Assembly (NCBI GenBank): GCA_023701135.1
Contig: JAMPXP010000025.1
Location: forward strand, 1-61,885
Length of the DNA: 61,885 nt
From: Desulfobacula sp.
Lineage (GTDB): Bacteria > Desulfobacterota > Desulfobacteria > Desulfobacterales > Desulfobacteraceae
Direction: 5' to 3'
The first letter of the stretch is position 1. Each line of letters opens with the position of its first letter. A model generated the notes under the pieces. It saw only the letters and a list, made by a program, of their open reading frames with translations. It was not told the DNA's origin and searched no databases. Position numbers and translations under genes: made by a program. Shown here one piece after another: positions 54,694 through 61,885 of this stretch.

Positions 54694-56832
54694 TCATACA
54701 TCTGATGGATATCCCTGATCCGGTTGATCCGATGCTGGCCGGTCAAACACTTCCATGGTTTTTTGCATCAGGCTGCAGGCCCTGATGCGGACCGATTTCT
54801 GCCTGGCCAGGGCCACGTTTTCCGGGGGGATGTGGTTTGTCCTGTACCATTGGTCCGGATCACCCAGGAATTGGGACAGCTCCAGGAGGGCCTCGTTTTC
54901 ATCCCTGCAGGATTTGATCAGGCCCGGAATAAATCCGGGGCCGTATTTGTTCTGTGAGATCTTGATGATCTGCCGCCGGGTATCTTCCCACAATCCGTTG
55001 GGGTCCAGCAGGATCACGGGCGTGAGGGGATTTTCATGGAGCTTCATGGAGGTGATGGAGATGGCCAGTTCTTCGGCGCTGCCGTAACCGCCGGTATTGA
55101 TGATGGGAAGGTTGCTGAGCTTTTGAATATGATCCTGGCGGGAAAGGCGGAGTCCTTCATTGTATTTGATCAGGCCGTCGCAGGTGGTGAGCGGGGCCTG
55201 GTTTTCCCCTTCCAGGTCAATGGCCACGCCGATGCTCATGATATTATACTGCCGGGCCAGGTCATTGGCCTCCTTCATCAGACCCGGCCCTCCGCCGTGG
55301 ACCACCCCCATTTCATTGCCAAAGGTTTCGGCCAGAAGTTTCAGGAGATTGATCATCAGCCGGTTGTCCGCCTCCCGGGTATGGGAGCCGTAAAAGGCGA
55401 ACCAGTACCTTACCCGGTCAAACCGGATCTTGTCGTCCGGCTCCATGAAACAGCCGTGGTAAAAGGTGTAGAGTTTATCCAGATTGACATCATACCGCAG
55501 AAACTCGCAGTCTGAATGATCGGCATGGGTCAGCCGGATCATTTTCTTGATATAGGCGTCTTCAAAGGCGGGATTTTCCGATTCGATCAGGAAGGTTCTG
55601 AGCCCGCTTCTCCTGAAGGCGTCAATGATTTCGGATTCCGGGAAATGGCGGCCCATGAATATCCGGCTGTTGACCCCGCCCAGGGCAAACAGTTTTTCCA
55701 GGGGGTCACGGCATTCATTTTCCCTGTGCCGGTCCGGCTGCTGGAGGGGTTTTCTGGACGTGCTTTCAAAAATGGCCTGTTTGATGATTTCAAGCTGGGC
55801 TTCCCCGTTGGGCTCCCAGGCTTTGGGGATCTGGGTGAAACGTCCCTTGTTCAGGATCATGCCCATGGATTCCGGCTCAATGGCTGAAAAGAGATGATGA
55901 ATCTCCGAAGTGGTTAAAAGGTCGTGAAGCCTGTACCCGTTTTTGATCCTGGTTTTATCCAGGGGTACGGTCAAGGGGTTTTTGGACCGGAAAAACCGGA
56001 TTCTGACCTTGATCCGGTCCAGGCAAATGTCCTGGTCGCCGGTATTATACAATTCCACCTGGCGGTCCCGGAAGGTCCGGAAGGGGTCCAGGATGCAGGC
56101 CGGCAGATGCTCAATGCCCTGATTCTCCGGCTCCACCACCGTATCCACAATGCCGATGATATCCCCCAGGGAAATTTTGACGGCGCCGATAAACAGTTCT
56201 CCGGGACCCAGGGTTTTTGTTTTCAGGTCAATGGGGATCCTTGACCGGATCTTGCTCAGGGCGCTCCGGCCCCTTTTGATGATGGAATTGAGGCTGGATG
56301 TGTTGATGGCATGGGGCTCGAACTGATACTGGTAAGGCTCCAGCCGGACGGAGATATAATCGCAGGTCTTTCCCGTGGCCGGGTCTGTTTCCTCGTTGAT
56401 GTCAAACCCTTCATAATAGCCGGCATCGGCCTTTTTTCCCACAAAGAGCCGCTTGTGCAGATAATGCCGCACATCATTGATTCTCAATTCCGGGTCCAGG
56501 ATGGCGATGCGCCCGATTTCATCCCCTTTCTTAAACAGGTCCAGGACGTTTTTCAAAAGCGGGTTCAGGTTCTGGATCAGGCCCTGGAGAAACACACTGG
56601 AATTTTCAATGACCGGGCTTTCCCCGCCGGGGGCCAGGCCGGTCTTGATGCCGATCTGGGCGTTCCCGCTCCGGGCGGAAAAAATAAAAGGCTTTTTCTC
56701 CCTCAGCGCCCCGAGGATATAATCCGACGCATGGGGAAAATAAAACCGGGCATTGACGGTTTCCGCGTCTTTTTTCTTTTTGGCAATATCATGAACATAT
56801 CCGTCGGAACTGATGATCTGTGCAATGGTCAT
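54694..56832 (-). CDS. Large LOG-family (nucleotide phosphoribohydrolase-like) protein
   Basis: A 712-residue protein, much longer than the usual 180-450-residue LOG proteins. The C-terminal 250 residues have the Rossmann-like LOG fold: WFAFYGSHTREADNR, VVHGGGPGLMKEANDLA, a varied nucleotide motif INTGGYGSAEELAIS and PVILLDPNGLWED. The N-terminal 400 residues are not recognised. LOG proteins cleave nucleoside 5'-monophosphates; PpnN also binds (p)ppGpp. The usual PGGxGTxxE reads TGGYGSAEE, so the catalytic Glu is kept. Convergent with the HD-GYP gene. Confidence 0.75.
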   Translation of the reverse strand: MTIAQIISSDGYVHDIAKKKKDAETVNARFYFPHASDYILGALREKKPFIFSARSGNAQIGIKTGLAPGGESPVIENSSVFLQGLIQNLNPLLKNVLDLFKKGDEIGRIAILDPELRINDVRHYLHKRLFVGKKADAGYYEGFDINEETDPATGKTCDYISVRLEPYQYQFEPHAINTSSLNSIIKRGRSALSKIRSRIPIDLKTKTLGPGELFIGAVKISLGDIIGIVDTVVEPENQGIEHLPACILDPFRTFRDRQVELYNTGDQDICLDRIKVRIRFFRSKNPLTVPLDKTRIKNGYRLHDLLTTSEIHHLFSAIEPESMGMILNKGRFTQIPKAWEPNGEAQLEIIKQAIFESTSRKPLQQPDRHRENECRDPLEKLFALGGVNSRIFMGRHFPESEIIDAFRRSGLRTFLIESENPAFEDAYIKKMIRLTHADHSDCEFLRYDVNLDKLYTFYHGCFMEPDDKIRFDRVRYWFAFYGSHTREADNRLMINLLKLLAETFGNEMGVVHGGGPGLMKEANDLARQYNIMSIGVAIDLEGENQAPLTTCDGLIKYNEGLRLSRQDHIQKLSNLPIINTGGYGSAEELAISITSMKLHENPLTPVILLDPNGLWEDTRRQIIKISQNKYGPGFIPGLIKSCRDENEALLELSQFLGDPDQWYRTNHIPPENVALARQKSVRIRACSLMQKTMEVFDRPASDQPDQGYPSDV

Positions 56833-56861
56833 ATGTAAAAAGGCTCCTATACCCTTTAGTT

Positions 56862-57083
56862 CTATCTGTATTTTTGAATGAGTTTTTTAAAAGCGATGGA
56901 ATTGAGTTTCCCTATACCATAGGCATCAATCCTGTCTTCAACTTCCTCTGCCCATAATCCGTCAATTTCTTCTCCCCGGTATGAATTGATGCATCGTTCG
57001 TTATATGTTCCTGCATTGAAGTTGCTGAAATTCATATCCTGCCCGACGGATTTTCCGTTAAGATTCTTATACGGAAAAATCAT
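56862..57083 (-). CDS. Small protein with addiction-module antitoxin-like C-terminus
   Basis: A 73-residue protein. The second half (IDGLWAEEVEDRIDAYGIGK) looks like the W-x-x-E...R...Y...G pattern of addiction-module component antitoxins, as in the gene at 4529. The first half does not match. It may be a fused or decayed antitoxin; no toxin is beside it. It sits at the edge of the retron locus. Confidence 0.4.
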   Translation of the reverse strand: MIFPYKNLNGKSVGQDMNFSNFNAGTYNERCINSYRGEEIDGLWAEEVEDRIDAYGIGKLNSIAFKKLIQKYR

Positions 57084-57348
57084 TTATTTTTTTTCTCCAT
57101 GCATTTTTCCCCGGAAAATTTTTTAAAAAAGGTTCTGTATAACATATGCTTCCGGAAATTTAATATTCCCGCCTCTTTTTTGGGCAACGCATGTTGAGCG
57201 GCCGCGCTGAAAAATTACAGCGGTAACATATTATCGGGCGATTGTCCATCCCCGCTCTCGCCGTCCTTGTTAACACCCCAAATAAGCGGTGAAATCCGCT
57301 TCATTTGGATTGTTGAAATTAATAGATCGTATCCCAAACGCATTTTAA
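57084..57348. other. Non-coding stretch after the reverse transcriptase
   Basis: No gene. It has an imperfect inverted repeat at 57279-57309 (CCAAATAAGCGG, loop, CCGCTTCATTTGG; one bulged base). The pairing can extend weakly outward (AACA and TGTT). On the minus strand it is just after the RT stop, so it may protect or end that transcript. It has no T-run. Confidence 0.45.
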
Positions 57349-58509
57349 TCATAACGGCCATTCTATAGAATTAATTTGCTCATAACAGTGTGAGGCATAT
57401 TCAGGGTCAATTTGTTTCGCATATGATATCAAACCTTCAATATGATTTTTTAAGCCCAGTACAGAATCGAATTCTCTGTTTTTTGCATGTAATGCTGGTC
57501 CAATATTAACATGTTTTAAGTAATAAAAATGCATTCGGAGTTTAGATCGAAATTCCCTCGATAATTTTGGTGTGCCGCCATCCACAAGTAGGCCTAAAAC
57601 TATTTTCCGAGCCCCCGGTGTTATAATTTGTGTTTTTGTAATGTTAGGTGCAAGACCAATTTCTCTCATTTTTATATAAATAGACCTTATAACTTTTTTT
57701 GCTTTGTTCCGATTGAATTGTTTATCAGTCGTAGATAAGCAAAGATCATCGGCATAGCGAGAATAAACAAGATTATTTTTTTGGGCGATCTCTGCTATCT
57801 CTCCATCAAATTCTTTCATTGCCAAATTCGACAGCATTGGACTTGTTGGAGCCCCTTGAGGTAAATGCCCCATTCGCCTGTTTGTATAGTTACTAATGAC
57901 TTTGTATTTTTTTTTATTTGCCAACCATTTAGGCCGTGTCCGATTTAGAGTAGGCTCACCAAGCCTTGTGCATAATCGAGACAACTCAAAAGAGATGAGA
58001 GGTTGATAACCAAAAGATCGAAAAACACGGTATGCTGAAATCTCCGAAAAAGACTCAAAAAAATTTTTTACATCAAGCTTCAACATCCATCGGCATTTTC
58101 GATGAAGCGTTGCCGCAGTCATAATTTTACAATTTTCAGCGTATGCAAAACTTGCAGAATGAACGCTCCCACAACTTAATATTTTTTTTGAAATCCATCT
58201 TTGCACATCCATAAGAAATGGATCTGGAATACAAATTATTCTAAATCCTCTTTTTTGATGTTTTTTGCCTCTTTTATTTAATCTAAATACTTTATAAGGT
58301 TCTGTTTGCTTTCGTTCTACTACCGAACGCAATAAAGCATAATCGACGTTGGTTAAATGTGATAAATGCTTTAAAGAAAAAATGGGAGGTAACTTAGAAT
58401 TAACTGCTGAAACTAACTCGGCATTTTGAATAGCATGTTCAAGTATGTTGGGATCAACATTATTAATTAACCCTTCTTTCCTAAATTGCTGAGGGCACCA
58501 ACTACACAT
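57349..58509 (-). CDS. Retron reverse transcriptase
   Basis: A 386-residue RT. Catalytic motifs are LKLDVKNFFESF (Asp146), LPQGAPTSPMLSNLA (216-230) and YSRYADDLCLS with Y-A-D-D at 252-255. The retron X motif NAxxH appears as AATLH (132-136), and the VTG motif as VLG (304-306, VLGLLVDGG) before a basic helix. The protein has no maturase, endonuclease or CRISPR domain, so a group II intron is unlikely. The region upstream carries a 24-bp inverted repeat with a structured core, so it should copy that RNA into msDNA. The base composition is AT-rich and differs from the neighbours. Confidence 0.85.
   Translation of the reverse strand: MCSWCPQQFRKEGLINNVDPNILEHAIQNAELVSAVNSKLPPIFSLKHLSHLTNVDYALLRSVVERKQTEPYKVFRLNKRGKKHQKRGFRIICIPDPFLMDVQRWISKKILSCGSVHSASFAYAENCKIMTAATLHRKCRWMLKLDVKNFFESFSEISAYRVFRSFGYQPLISFELSRLCTRLGEPTLNRTRPKWLANKKKYKVISNYTNRRMGHLPQGAPTSPMLSNLAMKEFDGEIAEIAQKNNLVYSRYADDLCLSTTDKQFNRNKAKKVIRSIYIKMREIGLAPNITKTQIITPGARKIVLGLLVDGGTPKLSREFRSKLRMHFYYLKHVNIGPALHAKNREFDSVLGLKNHIEGLISYAKQIDPEYASHCYEQINSIEWPL
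58477..58500. repeat. Retron inverted repeat a2
   Basis: A 24-bp sequence that is the exact reverse complement of 58703-58726. It ends in GAGGGCACCA and lies in the beginning of the RT reading frame (codons about 4-11). In retron RNA this arm would pair with a1 to bring the branching G near the template end. Confidence 0.88.
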
Positions 58510-58678
58510 CTACTTTGACACCTTTAGGTGAGATCTGTCACGCTTTGCCCCAAGACTCCGCCACAAGCAAAGTGTGACAGACCTTAGTGTAAGCGGACGC
58601 TCAAACAAGAGGTAGCAGTAATCTGCACCCCACAACCGTGCTTTCAATAACCAAACACGTTGTTGCTGACTAGTTAGG

Positions 58679-59944
58679 TCAACTTTGGCTAGATGCAATT
58701 TGTGGTGCCCTCAGCAATTTAGGAAAATATAAAGTATCATTTTCTATTATAGTTTTCATATCATGGCTATCCATTTTTCTTGCATGACTTAGCTGGCCTT
58801 TTCCGGTTTCTGTTAAATATCTTTTTTCAGAAATCCAAGCCCAATAAATTGCTTTTCTTATCAGTATTTCTATCTCTGGTATTGTGAGCCCTGTTTTTCG
58901 AGCTACTGCTTCACTAAATCGTGGTCCTCTTCTAAGTGCTGCTAATACCATTATCATTTTTTTGCCTTCTTTATTAACCTTAGAAATCCATTTTCCCTTT
59001 GATAGCCTATTTTCATGTAAGCGATCCAGCCTTTTTTTTAATTCGTTGTCATTATTTTTTTCTCCAAAAATATGCCTTAGTGCTGCTGTTCGACGCATTG
59101 GGAATAAAGGTTTCCAGGTTTTTTTCCCAGGCTTGTGTAATATTCGAGGTACATTATTTGGACAACCATGCGAGAAAGCAATTAGAGCGCCACTTCCTTG
59201 AAAACCAAGCGATTCAATTGGATCGTGGCATAATGGATCATATTTTATGCAAAGAGATTTAATCAGGCTTGATTTTAAATGATCGAATTCTGAATTTACA
59301 GTTGGACATGGTTTAACAAGATCAATTGTTGGTTTCGCTTTATGATGTTTTACTTTGCTAATGCCTTCATCTGTAGCTGAATATGCTATCACCCTGAATG
59401 ACAAATATTTTAATGATCGCCAGCTCTTTACACTGGCAACGCGCCATGCTGACTCGAGGTACTCATATGCTCGATTACCACTACCAATAATATCAGTCAC
59501 CAAAACAAACTGCCTGACTTTTTTTTTTCGTATCTGGTCTGGACTAGGATGACAAATGAACTTTTTCGGAAATTCTATGCAAAGTTCTGAAACAAGCCAG
59601 GAGATAATACCTTCACTACCAACCTTAAGATCATAATTTTTAGTAGGTTTTACAGGTTGCGGTCCCATGCCATAGGCTCGACGATTTTTTTTTCTATATG
59701 GTTCTTTATACAATCTATTTGTAACTTTATTTTTTCCCCTTCTAATTTCACGTTCTGCAAATAAAGCAACCATACCTTTAACTTGTTTTGTTGTATCAAT
59801 AATGCGCTGCCGAAGGCTTTCTAAAAACTCATCATGGCTAACTAAGGATATTGCATTCAATAAATCACAGGCCAATGCCTGATCATCAATCGAAAATTGT
59901 TTTATCCACTTAATACCTTCTTGTGTTTCCGGTAGTATGGTCAT
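58679..59944 (-). CDS. Retron-associated effector: PRTase-like domain plus winged helix
   Basis: A 421-residue protein. Residues 146-156 (FVLVTDIIGSG) look like the PRPP-binding loop of phosphoribosyltransferases, with the acidic pair reduced to T-D. Residues 246-270 (GFQGSGALIAFSHGCPNNVP) resemble the C-terminal strand of PRTase-like folds. Residues about 328-388 (IMVLAALRRGPRFSEAVARK, then an extended wing with ETGKGQL) look like a winged-helix DNA-binding domain. This matches what I recall of type III retron effectors. Order is effector, ncRNA, RT, as in that type. It starts at ATG 59944 with a weak ribosome site. AT-rich. Confidence 0.72.
   Translation of the reverse strand: MTILPETQEGIKWIKQFSIDDQALACDLLNAISLVSHDEFLESLRQRIIDTTKQVKGMVALFAEREIRRGKNKVTNRLYKEPYRKKNRRAYGMGPQPVKPTKNYDLKVGSEGIISWLVSELCIEFPKKFICHPSPDQIRKKKVRQFVLVTDIIGSGNRAYEYLESAWRVASVKSWRSLKYLSFRVIAYSATDEGISKVKHHKAKPTIDLVKPCPTVNSEFDHLKSSLIKSLCIKYDPLCHDPIESLGFQGSGALIAFSHGCPNNVPRILHKPGKKTWKPLFPMRRTAALRHIFGEKNNDNELKKRLDRLHENRLSKGKWISKVNKEGKKMIMVLAALRRGPRFSEAVARKTGLTIPEIEILIRKAIYWAWISEKRYLTETGKGQLSHARKMDSHDMKTIIENDTLYFPKLLRAPQIASSQS
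58703..58726. repeat. Retron inverted repeat a1
   Basis: The partner arm, starting TGGTGCCCTC on the plus strand. It lies inside the last 48 nt of the effector gene. The pairing stops exactly at both ends, so it is not part of a longer duplicated sequence. Confidence 0.88.
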
Positions 59945-60015
59945 TTTCTATTCTATAATTATTGTTAAGTTATTATTTATTCAAAATTGCAAATGTTTTA
60001 AATTTAAGATCTCGA

Positions 60016-60046
60016 ACTGACTGCCCACGGGCGTCCAGTTTTTTTT
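60016..60046 (+). terminator. Hairpin followed by eight T residues
   Basis: ACTG ... GCCC-AC-GGGC ... CAGT with small bulges, followed by T8 (60039-60046), reads as a plus-strand Rho-independent terminator. All genes around it are on the minus strand, so it may end antisense transcription or be chance. On the minus strand it lies between the zinc-ribbon protein and the effector. Confidence 0.4.
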
Positions 60047-60066
60047 CGGCTTTTGAAGCAGGAATG

Positions 60067-60567
60067 TTAGTTTTTTTGGGAATATTCTTCCGCATATTTA
60101 GGACCACCGATTCCTCTATAACCTGTATCCATAGTCGACTTGCACTTAGGGCAAACCATTTGAATAAATCCGGTTTTATTCTTTACCGGATTCAAAATGA
60201 TTTTATCTTCATTATGAAAACAAGATGAACAAACCAAATGAGGTTCCTCGCCGTTGGAATACGATTCTTTAAGGGCATAAGTTTGAGCAGGGCCTTTCCA
60301 AGGGCTAACCAATTGATATCTAACTTTTTGCTCTTCCCAGTCACCTCTTTCTTTTAATTTAGCCTCAAGCTCACGAACCCTTTCTTGCAGCTCAAATTGT
60401 GAGGTCGTCGCCGTGAGTGCGCAGTTTTGTGCTTCCAATAACGCACTTTGCAGCTCGATTACCTTACCTTGGACCTCTGACATGTTTTTCATGTCCATAA
60501 TTGATTTGGATATTTCGGCTGCCGCTTTCAGGCTTGAAATTGCTCCTTGTATCGCTATGAAGTCCAT
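60067..60567 (-). CDS. Coiled-coil/zinc-ribbon hypothetical protein
   Basis: A 166-residue protein of unknown function. Residues about 1-75 are helical with a coiled coil (EVQGKVIELQSALLEAQNC, then LQERVRELEAKLKERG). Residues about 110-145 form a zinc-ribbon: CSSC and CPKC pairs separated by about 25 residues. Proteins of this design are common in prophages and islands. It has a GGAG ribosome site and is read in the same direction as the effector and RT, so it may be a fourth part of the defence locus or an unrelated cargo gene. Confidence 0.55.
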   Translation of the reverse strand: MDFIAIQGAISSLKAAAEISKSIMDMKNMSEVQGKVIELQSALLEAQNCALTATTSQFELQERVRELEAKLKERGDWEEQKVRYQLVSPWKGPAQTYALKESYSNGEEPHLVCSSCFHNEDKIILNPVKNKTGFIQMVCPKCKSTMDTGYRGIGGPKYAEEYSQKN

Positions 60568-60919
60568 TTATTCTCCTTTTTTGAGTAAACTAAAAGAACA
60601 TTAATGTTTAACTCACTGGCTTGGCCATGTGCAGTGGTATGTTCAACGGCCCGGGGTAGTGGGGTGGTAAATTCACCTTTGACTATGGCTGAAGCTTTGC
60701 TTCGCCTTGTCCGTCATAACAAGTTAATGTGTGGTTCTGGATATCATTACCTTTTTGAATCATATCCGGTCTGCAACAATCGCAATTGATCTTAGGAAAT
60801 CACTACCAGGATATGGGGTCGCTGTAAAGAAAATAGTGGAGCAGTTTTTCGCGGGAACACTTCGTATTTAAAGGACATCCCCTCCGGCGGCGTGGCCGCC
60901 GGAGGGGAGGGGGGCGCAT
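60568..60919. other. Gene-free stretch between the retron locus and acetoacetyl-CoA synthetase
   Basis: About 350 bp without a supportable gene. It starts as AT-rich sequence and has no recognisable attachment site. The right part holds the terminator hairpin at 60878-60908. A promoter for the zinc-ribbon gene is likely near 60570-60620, but I cannot fix its elements. Confidence 0.4.
60878..60908 (-). terminator. Strong hairpin after acetoacetyl-CoA synthetase
   Basis: A perfect 14-bp GC-rich stem (TCCCCTCCGGCGGC, loop GTG) 11 nt downstream of the stop on the minus strand. What follows there is TGTCCTTTAAATAC, which is only modestly T-rich, so it is a terminator of moderate strength. Confidence 0.7.
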
Positions 60920-61885
60920 TTACGCTTTCAGTTCCGGGATATGGCCGAAGAAATCCAGGGCTTCGGGGTTTTTCAGGGCGTCCTTGTTTTTCACCTCTTT
61001 GCCTTCGATCATTTTTTTGACCGCCAGTTCCACCTTTTTCATGTTCAGGGTATAGGGAACATCCGGGCATTGGATGATCTTGGCCGGGACGTGGCGGGGG
61101 GAGGCATTGAGCCTGATGTCGGCCATGATTTTTTTCTTGAGGGCCTCATCCAGTTCGTAGCCCGGGGCCAGTTTTACAAAGAGGATGACCCTCACATCGT
61201 TGTTCCAGGGCTGGCCCACCACCACGGAGTCCTCCAGTTCGGGCATGGCGTCGAGGCGGCGGTAGATCTCCGCCGTGCCGATGCGGACCCCGCCGGGATT
61301 GAGGGTGGCGTCGGAGCGGCCGTACATGATGACCCCGCCCCTTTCCGTGACCATGATAAAATCCCCGTGGGTCCAGACATTGGGGTATTCGTCAAAATAG
61401 GCGGAGCGGTATTTGGAGCCGTCGGTGTCCCCCCAGAAATAGATGGGCATGGAGGGGAAGGGGGCCGTGCAGACCAGTTCGCCCTGTTTGCCGATGACGG
61501 GGTTGGCGTTTTCGTCATAGGCAAAGACCTTCATGCCAAGACCCCGGCACTGGAGTTCGCCGGTATAGACCGGGCCCATGGGGTTGCCCAGGGCAAAGCA
61601 GCCGTTGAGGTCCGACCCGCCGGAGATGGATGCGAGCTGGATGTCCTGTTTGACTTCCCGGTAGATGAATTCAAAGTTTTCGTCGGACAGGGGGGACCCC
61701 GTGGACAGGACTGATTTCAGGGGACCCAGGTCAAACTGCTTGCCCGGTTTCACCCCCGCGTTTTTAAGGGCTTCAATATATCCTGCGCTGGTGCCGAAGA
61801 TGGTGATCCGTTCATCCTGGGCCATCTTCCACAGGGCGTCGGGGCCGGGGTGGAAGGGGTTGCCGTCATAGAGCACCAGGGTGGC
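60920..61885 (-). CDS. Acetoacetyl-CoA synthetase, C-terminal part (runs off the window)
   Basis: The last 321 residues or so of an ANL-family acyl-CoA synthetase close to acetoacetate--CoA ligase. Visible: TSAGYIEALKNAGVKPG, SISGGSDLNGCFALGNP, VWTHGDFIMVTERGGVIMYG with SDATLNPGGVRIGTAEIYR, and the C-terminal Lys region PDVPYTLNMKKVELAVK. It activates acetoacetate to acetoacetyl-CoA, which a thiolase splits. The start lies beyond the right edge. Confidence 0.88.
   Translation of the reverse strand, partial: ATLVLYDGNPFHPGPDALWKMAQDERITIFGTSAGYIEALKNAGVKPGKQFDLGPLKSVLSTGSPLSDENFEFIYREVKQDIQLASISGGSDLNGCFALGNPMGPVYTGELQCRGLGMKVFAYDENANPVIGKQGELVCTAPFPSMPIYFWGDTDGSKYRSAYFDEYPNVWTHGDFIMVTERGGVIMYGRSDATLNPGGVRIGTAEIYRRLDAMPELEDSVVVGQPWNNDVRVILFVKLAPGYELDEALKKKIMADIRLNASPRHVPAKIIQCPDVPYTLNMKKVELAVKKMIEGKEVKNKDALKNPEALDFFGHIPELKA

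Larger units (their letters stand above)
58477..58726 (-). ncRNA. Putative retron msr-msd RNA
   Basis: About 250 nt between effector and RT. A perfect 24-bp inverted repeat (58703-58726 as a1, 58477-58500 as a2) encloses it. After a1 the minus strand reads CTAGCC with an AGC whose G (58689) can be the branching guanosine. An msr-like hairpin is at 58632-58663 (ACAACGTG with CACGgTTGT). A long msd-like hairpin is at 58532-58583 (GGTCTGTCAC, A-C mismatch, CTTTGC / GCAAAG and complement), then a small CACC-TAAA-GGTG hairpin at 58519-58530. Smaller hairpins are at 58592-58601 and 58615-58626. The a1 part overlaps the end of the effector gene, and a2 the first codons of the RT gene. Confidence 0.8.

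Noticed and set aside
57240-57330. Integron attC site downstream of the RT
   Set aside because: The outer boxes (TTAACA and TGTTGA) resemble attC ends, but they do not fit the GTTRRRY consensus and the stem has no proper spacer. A simple transcript-end hairpin explains it.
57349-58509. Group II intron or DGR reverse transcriptase
   Set aside because: No maturase or endonuclease domain, no intron domain V-like end, no template/variable repeat or Avd-like gene, and the retron-type repeats and effector are present.
58510-58698. A 62-residue open frame between effector and RT on the minus strand
   Set aside because: It covers exactly the hairpin-rich segment bounded by the 24-bp repeats and has no ribosome site or family similarity. 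It is better explained as retron RNA.
57279-60700. CRISPR array or Cas genes near the RT
   Set aside because: No regularly spaced repeats and no Cas1-like protein were seen.
1-61885. tRNA, rRNA or complete insertion sequence
   Set aside because: I searched by eye for cloverleaf ends, rRNA cores and transposase motifs and saw none that I could support; a tRNA-scan would settle this.

Overview
This 61.9-kb window reads as part of the chromosome of an anaerobic sulfate-reducing bacterium of the Desulfobacterota, most likely a complete-oxidising Desulfobacterales-type organism. The reasons are a full hmc electron-transfer operon with a 16-haem cytochrome and its rrf1/rrf2 regulators, a neighbouring NfnAB bifurcating transhydrogenase, menaquinone genes of the futalosine route, an indolepyruvate:ferredoxin oxidoreductase subunit, acyl-CoA and ketone-body genes, and a haemerythrin-type oxygen-sensing chemoreceptor. 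This is inferred from gene content; no rRNA or tRNA gene was seen.

Layout. 1-2.8 kb: iorB, aroQ, mqnB, a small unknown gene and an M50 protease, closely packed. 2.8-6.7 kb: an AT-rich accessory patch with two unknown membrane proteins, an orphan addiction-module antitoxin, a cold-shock/DUF3465 membrane fusion, a broken 5' copy of the tatD gene, an orphan MazE-like antitoxin and a complete mazEF pair, ending at intact tatD. 6.7-20.8 kb: housekeeping genes (tatD, tcdA, fadD-like, thioredoxin-like, SH3 protein, nadB, menG/ubiE, dnaJ, queD, FAD protein, CBM48, tmk, DUF3842, cooT-like, nfnBA). 21.2-28.2 kb: hmcABCDEF-rrf1-rrf2, with a 40-residue hmcD. 28.4-31.5 kb: acyl-CoA dehydrogenase and thiolase behind a palindromic operator candidate. 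31.7-32.2 kb: a BrnT/BrnA module whose toxin is frameshifted. 32.2-42.2 kb: serB, FKBP, Fe-S flavoprotein, enolase-superfamily enzyme, GTP-type PEPCK, PHP protein, Nim-like protein, MCP-haemerythrin and DUF3786. 42.2-51.1 kb, minus strand: GcvT-SHMT fusion, MFS, CcdA, DUF2279, radC, histidine kinase and solute-binding protein. 51.3-54.7 kb: a PilZ-hotdog fusion followed by a histidine kinase-REC-HD-GYP protein. 54.7-57.1 kb: a long LOG-family protein and an antitoxin remnant. 57.1-60.6 kb: an AT-rich defence locus. 60.9 kb to the end: an acetoacetyl-CoA synthetase that runs off the window.

The most exciting element is the defence locus. On the minus strand it reads zinc-ribbon protein, then a phosphoribosyltransferase-like/winged-helix protein, then a non-coding segment, then a reverse transcriptase. 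The non-coding segment is bounded by a perfect 24-bp inverted repeat (58477-58500 and 58703-58726) and contains a long hairpin and smaller ones. This is the architecture of a retron: a1/a2 repeats, msr and msd RNA, RT and effector. A second signalling novelty is the two-gene PilZ-thioesterase plus kinase/HD-GYP unit, which joins cyclic-di-GMP sensing and breakdown to an acyl-thioester-type enzyme.

How the genes fit together: Nfn, Hmc and the menaquinone genes belong to electron flow between ferredoxin, NAD(P)H, periplasmic cytochromes and the quinone pool. The acyl-CoA, thiolase, fadD-like and acetoacetyl-CoA synthetase genes feed carbon to acetyl-CoA. PEPCK, serB and GcvT-SHMT connect gluconeogenesis and one-carbon metabolism. 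Toxin-antitoxin modules and the retron lie in AT-rich patches between conserved blocks, which is what repeated horizontal insertion would leave.
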